A stretch of 6,557 bases of DNA. It comes from Candidatus Zhuqueibacterota bacterium. GTDB lineage: Bacteria > SM23-31. The notes beneath the pieces are model-generated. The model searched no databases and was not told where the DNA came from. It worked only from the letters and a program-made list of their open reading frames with translations. The stretch is taken from assembly GCA_022562855.1 (NCBI GenBank), contig JADFON010000108.1:1-6557 (forward strand), given 5' to 3'. A program made the position numbers and the translations under genes. Shown piece by piece: positions 5,132-6,557 of the stretch; within the stretch, counting starts at the first letter, position 1; every line of letters begins with the position of its first letter.

Positions 5132-5968
5132 ATGGACCTGCATTTTGTAAAATACTCCTCACACGGCAATGATTTTATCGTAGTCGACAACAGGAACCAT
5201 ATCGTTGAACCTGACAGGAAGAATCTAATCCGCAATTTGTGCGGGAGAAGAACTTCAATCGGCGCGGACGGTATTATTCTAATCGGTACTGACAGGGACG
5301 ATTTTACCGCGGATTTTTTTAATCCCGACGGGTTACCGGCTTTAATGTGCGGTAACGGTTCGAGAGCCGCCGTGCATTTTGCCCGTCAGTTGGAGATCAT
5401 TGGGAATGAGGGAGTATTTTGGGTACAGGATAAAAGGCATAAAGCGAAGATATACAATGATGGGTCGATCGGAGTTGAGATTCATCTGAAATCTTCAAAT
5501 ATCACAGAAAAAGTTGTTTCGTATAGAGAGAAAGATTATACAGGATTTGTCTGCGATACAGGAGTTCCTCACTATGTTTTTATAAATCTTCCGTTTTGCA
5601 GGGAGGAGTTTCGTGAATTCGCCAAATACGTCAGGAATTTACCGGAATTTTCAAACGATGGCATTAATGTCGACATGGTTACCGTTGAAAGCGCCGGCAA
5701 GATGGTAATTACGACATATGAGCGCGGGGTGGAGGGTTTGACCTTATCCTGCGGGACAGGCGCCGTGGCAGCCGTGTGGGCAGGTATATCGGAAGCAGGC
5801 GTTAAACTTCCCGCCCATGTCCAGTCTGCCGGAGGATGTATTGAAGTATGCAAAGCTGACGATCCGAATTCGCTCTGGATATGGGGCAGCGTATCACACG
5901 TGTATTCCGGTATTGTCAAGGATATTGAAAGATTAGAAAAAGTACAGGAATTATTGTTGTTGCCATGA
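5132..5968 (+). CDS. dapF: Diaminopimelate epimerase
   Basis: Cofactor-independent epimerase that converts LL- to meso-diaminopimelate, the peptidoglycan cross-linking residue and the substrate of LysA; cytoplasmic. The 278 residues match the family (about 270-280). The start FVKYSSHGNDFIVVDN (5-20) is the DapF N-terminal signature. The two catalytic cysteines of the acid-base pair are both present: Cys73 in MCGNGSRA (72-79) and Cys207 in SCGTGAVA (206-213), each heading one of the two mirrored domains. DTGVPHYV (142-149) and ERGVEG (197-202) are the substrate-binding loops. The start is supported by AAGGAG 3 nt upstream. A proline racemase-like enzyme is excluded by these DapF-specific motifs. 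The gene lies in the same direction as lysA but is separated by about 536 bp containing the repeat element. manC follows after 38 bp with no terminator, so the two are probably cotranscribed. Confidence 0.97.
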   Translation: MDLHFVKYSSHGNDFIVVDNRNHIVEPDRKNLIRNLCGRRTSIGADGIILIGTDRDDFTADFFNPDGLPALMCGNGSRAAVHFARQLEIIGNEGVFWVQDKRHKAKIYNDGSIGVEIHLKSSNITEKVVSYREKDYTGFVCDTGVPHYVFINLPFCREEFREFAKYVRNLPEFSNDGINVDMVTVESAGKMVITTYERGVEGLTLSCGTGAVAAVWAGISEAGVKLPAHVQSAGGCIEVCKADDPNSLWIWGSVSHVYSGIVKDIERLEKVQELLLLP

Positions 5969-6006
5969 TATAAACCTGATTATATGTCAGTCTATCTGGA
6001 GAAAAT

Positions 6007-6557
6007 ATGCACGCCCTAATAATGGCAGGTGGAATAGGAAAGCGGTTTTGGCCGATGAGCAGGACAAAACGTCCTAAACAGTTTCTCAATCTTTTCGGCG
6101 ACGACAGCATGATCCAGATGACTTTTGACCGTCTCCAACCATTGATCAAACCGGAAAAAATTGTTATTATTACTAATAAGCACCAAAAAGATCTTACGAT
6201 AAAACATTTACCGGGATTGCCGCCTGAAAATATTATATGCGAACCATTAGGAAAGGACACCGCTCCCTGTATCGGCTTGGGGGCGCTTCACGCTATAGCA
6301 CAGGACCCCGATGCGGTTCAGATCGTATTGCCCGCAGACCATCTTATAAAAGATGTCAAAGAATTTCAACGAATCATGAGACAGGCGGCAGAACTTGCGG
6401 CTGAAAAAGATTGTTTAATAACGGTCGGAATAAAACCGTCGCGTCCGGAAACAGGGTATGGCTACATACAATGGGATGACAGGGGAGCCGATGATCATTT
6501 GCCTGAAGAGTTTCATGGTAAGGGAGTTCTCAAAGTAAAAACGTTTGCCGAAAAGCC
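6007..6557 (+). CDS. manC: Mannose-1-phosphate guanylyltransferase, N-terminal part (cut by right window edge)
   Basis: Transfers GMP from GTP to mannose-1-phosphate, giving GDP-mannose for surface polysaccharides and protein or lipid glycans; cytoplasmic. The visible 183 residues begin MHALIMAGGIGKRFWPMSR, the nucleotide-binding signature (GGxGxRFWPxSR, residues 8-19) of sugar-phosphate nucleotidyltransferases, with RPKQF (22-26) supplying the catalytic lysine region. Further family motifs: EPLGKDTAPCIGLGA (79-93), LPADH (108-112) with the metal-binding aspartate, PETGYGYI (147-154), and FAEKP at the very end, where the window cuts the gene. The full-length enzyme is usually about 350-480 residues, so whether a phosphomannose isomerase domain follows cannot be seen. 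GGAGA (5998-6002) stands 4 nt before ATG 6007. Glucose-1-phosphate thymidylyl- or uridylyltransferases share the first motif, but RFWPxSR and EPxGKDTAP point to the mannose enzyme. Confidence 0.95.
   Translation, partial: MHALIMAGGIGKRFWPMSRTKRPKQFLNLFGDDSMIQMTFDRLQPLIKPEKIVIITNKHQKDLTIKHLPGLPPENIICEPLGKDTAPCIGLGALHAIAQDPDAVQIVLPADHLIKDVKEFQRIMRQAAELAAEKDCLITVGIKPSRPETGYGYIQWDDRGADDHLPEEFHGKGVLKVKTFAEK

Noticed and set aside
5050-5172. A 40-codon open frame starting MKPFLFLPIFVYLLYSLQ before dapF
   Set aside because: The start looks like a signal peptide, but there is no ribosome site, the frame overlaps 41 bp of dapF in another frame, and the tail has no recognisable features. It could be a degraded remnant.
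5968-5985. Small inverted repeat ATATAA/TTATAT between dapF and manC
   Set aside because: It is only six A/T base pairs with no T-run, too weak for a terminator and expected by chance.

Overview
This window reads as chromosome of a Gram-negative bacterium with moderate GC and a diaminopimelate-containing wall. It holds six protein genes. Left to right they are: a homoserine kinase on the minus strand (cut by the left edge), an O6-alkylguanine-DNA alkyltransferase, a large Ig-like lipoprotein, diaminopimelate decarboxylase (lysA), diaminopimelate epimerase (dapF), and a mannose-1-phosphate guanylyltransferase (cut by the right edge). The lipoprotein type, with SPSGGPVDETPP after the lipid cysteine and several Big_5/SbsA-like domains, is typical of the Bacteroidota/Chlorobi/Ignavibacteria side of the FCB group and related candidate phyla. 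Four of the six genes lack a clear Shine-Dalgarno sequence, which fits that group. The placement is an inference from these traits and no genus can be named.

Region by region: 1-285 is the start of thrB, reading leftward. Positions 286-764 are non-coding and AT-rich. They carry an imperfect inverted-repeat element of about 130 bp, a 16-bp sequence present twice, and, just before the next gene, a strikingly symmetrical operator-like site. Positions 765-1478 encode the alkyltransferase, which has an unexpected ribbon-helix-helix (RHH) DNA-binding domain at its N-terminus. A hairpin follows at 1502-1522. The lipoprotein (1582-3324) and lysA (3330-4595) are packed 5 bp apart. A non-coding MITE-like element of about 350 bp, full of hairpins, lies at 4611-4961 between lysA and dapF. 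dapF (5132-5968) and manC (6007 onward) are 38 bp apart and probably share a transcript.

How the genes work together: thrB, lysA and dapF all belong to the aspartate family of amino acid synthesis. ThrB feeds the threonine branch. DapF makes meso-diaminopimelate for peptidoglycan, and LysA decarboxylates it to lysine. ManC starts GDP-mannose supply for surface glycans, so lipoprotein, wall precursor and glycan genes sit together. The alkyltransferase is a separate DNA-repair unit between them.

The most interesting point is the RHH-alkyltransferase fusion together with an upstream site of two TACGTACAA repeats exactly 10 bp apart. This looks like a compact self-regulated repair protein, similar in logic to Ada but built on a different DNA-binding fold. 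This regulatory role is inferred and untested. A good internal ribosome site before the catalytic domain suggests a second, repair-only product.
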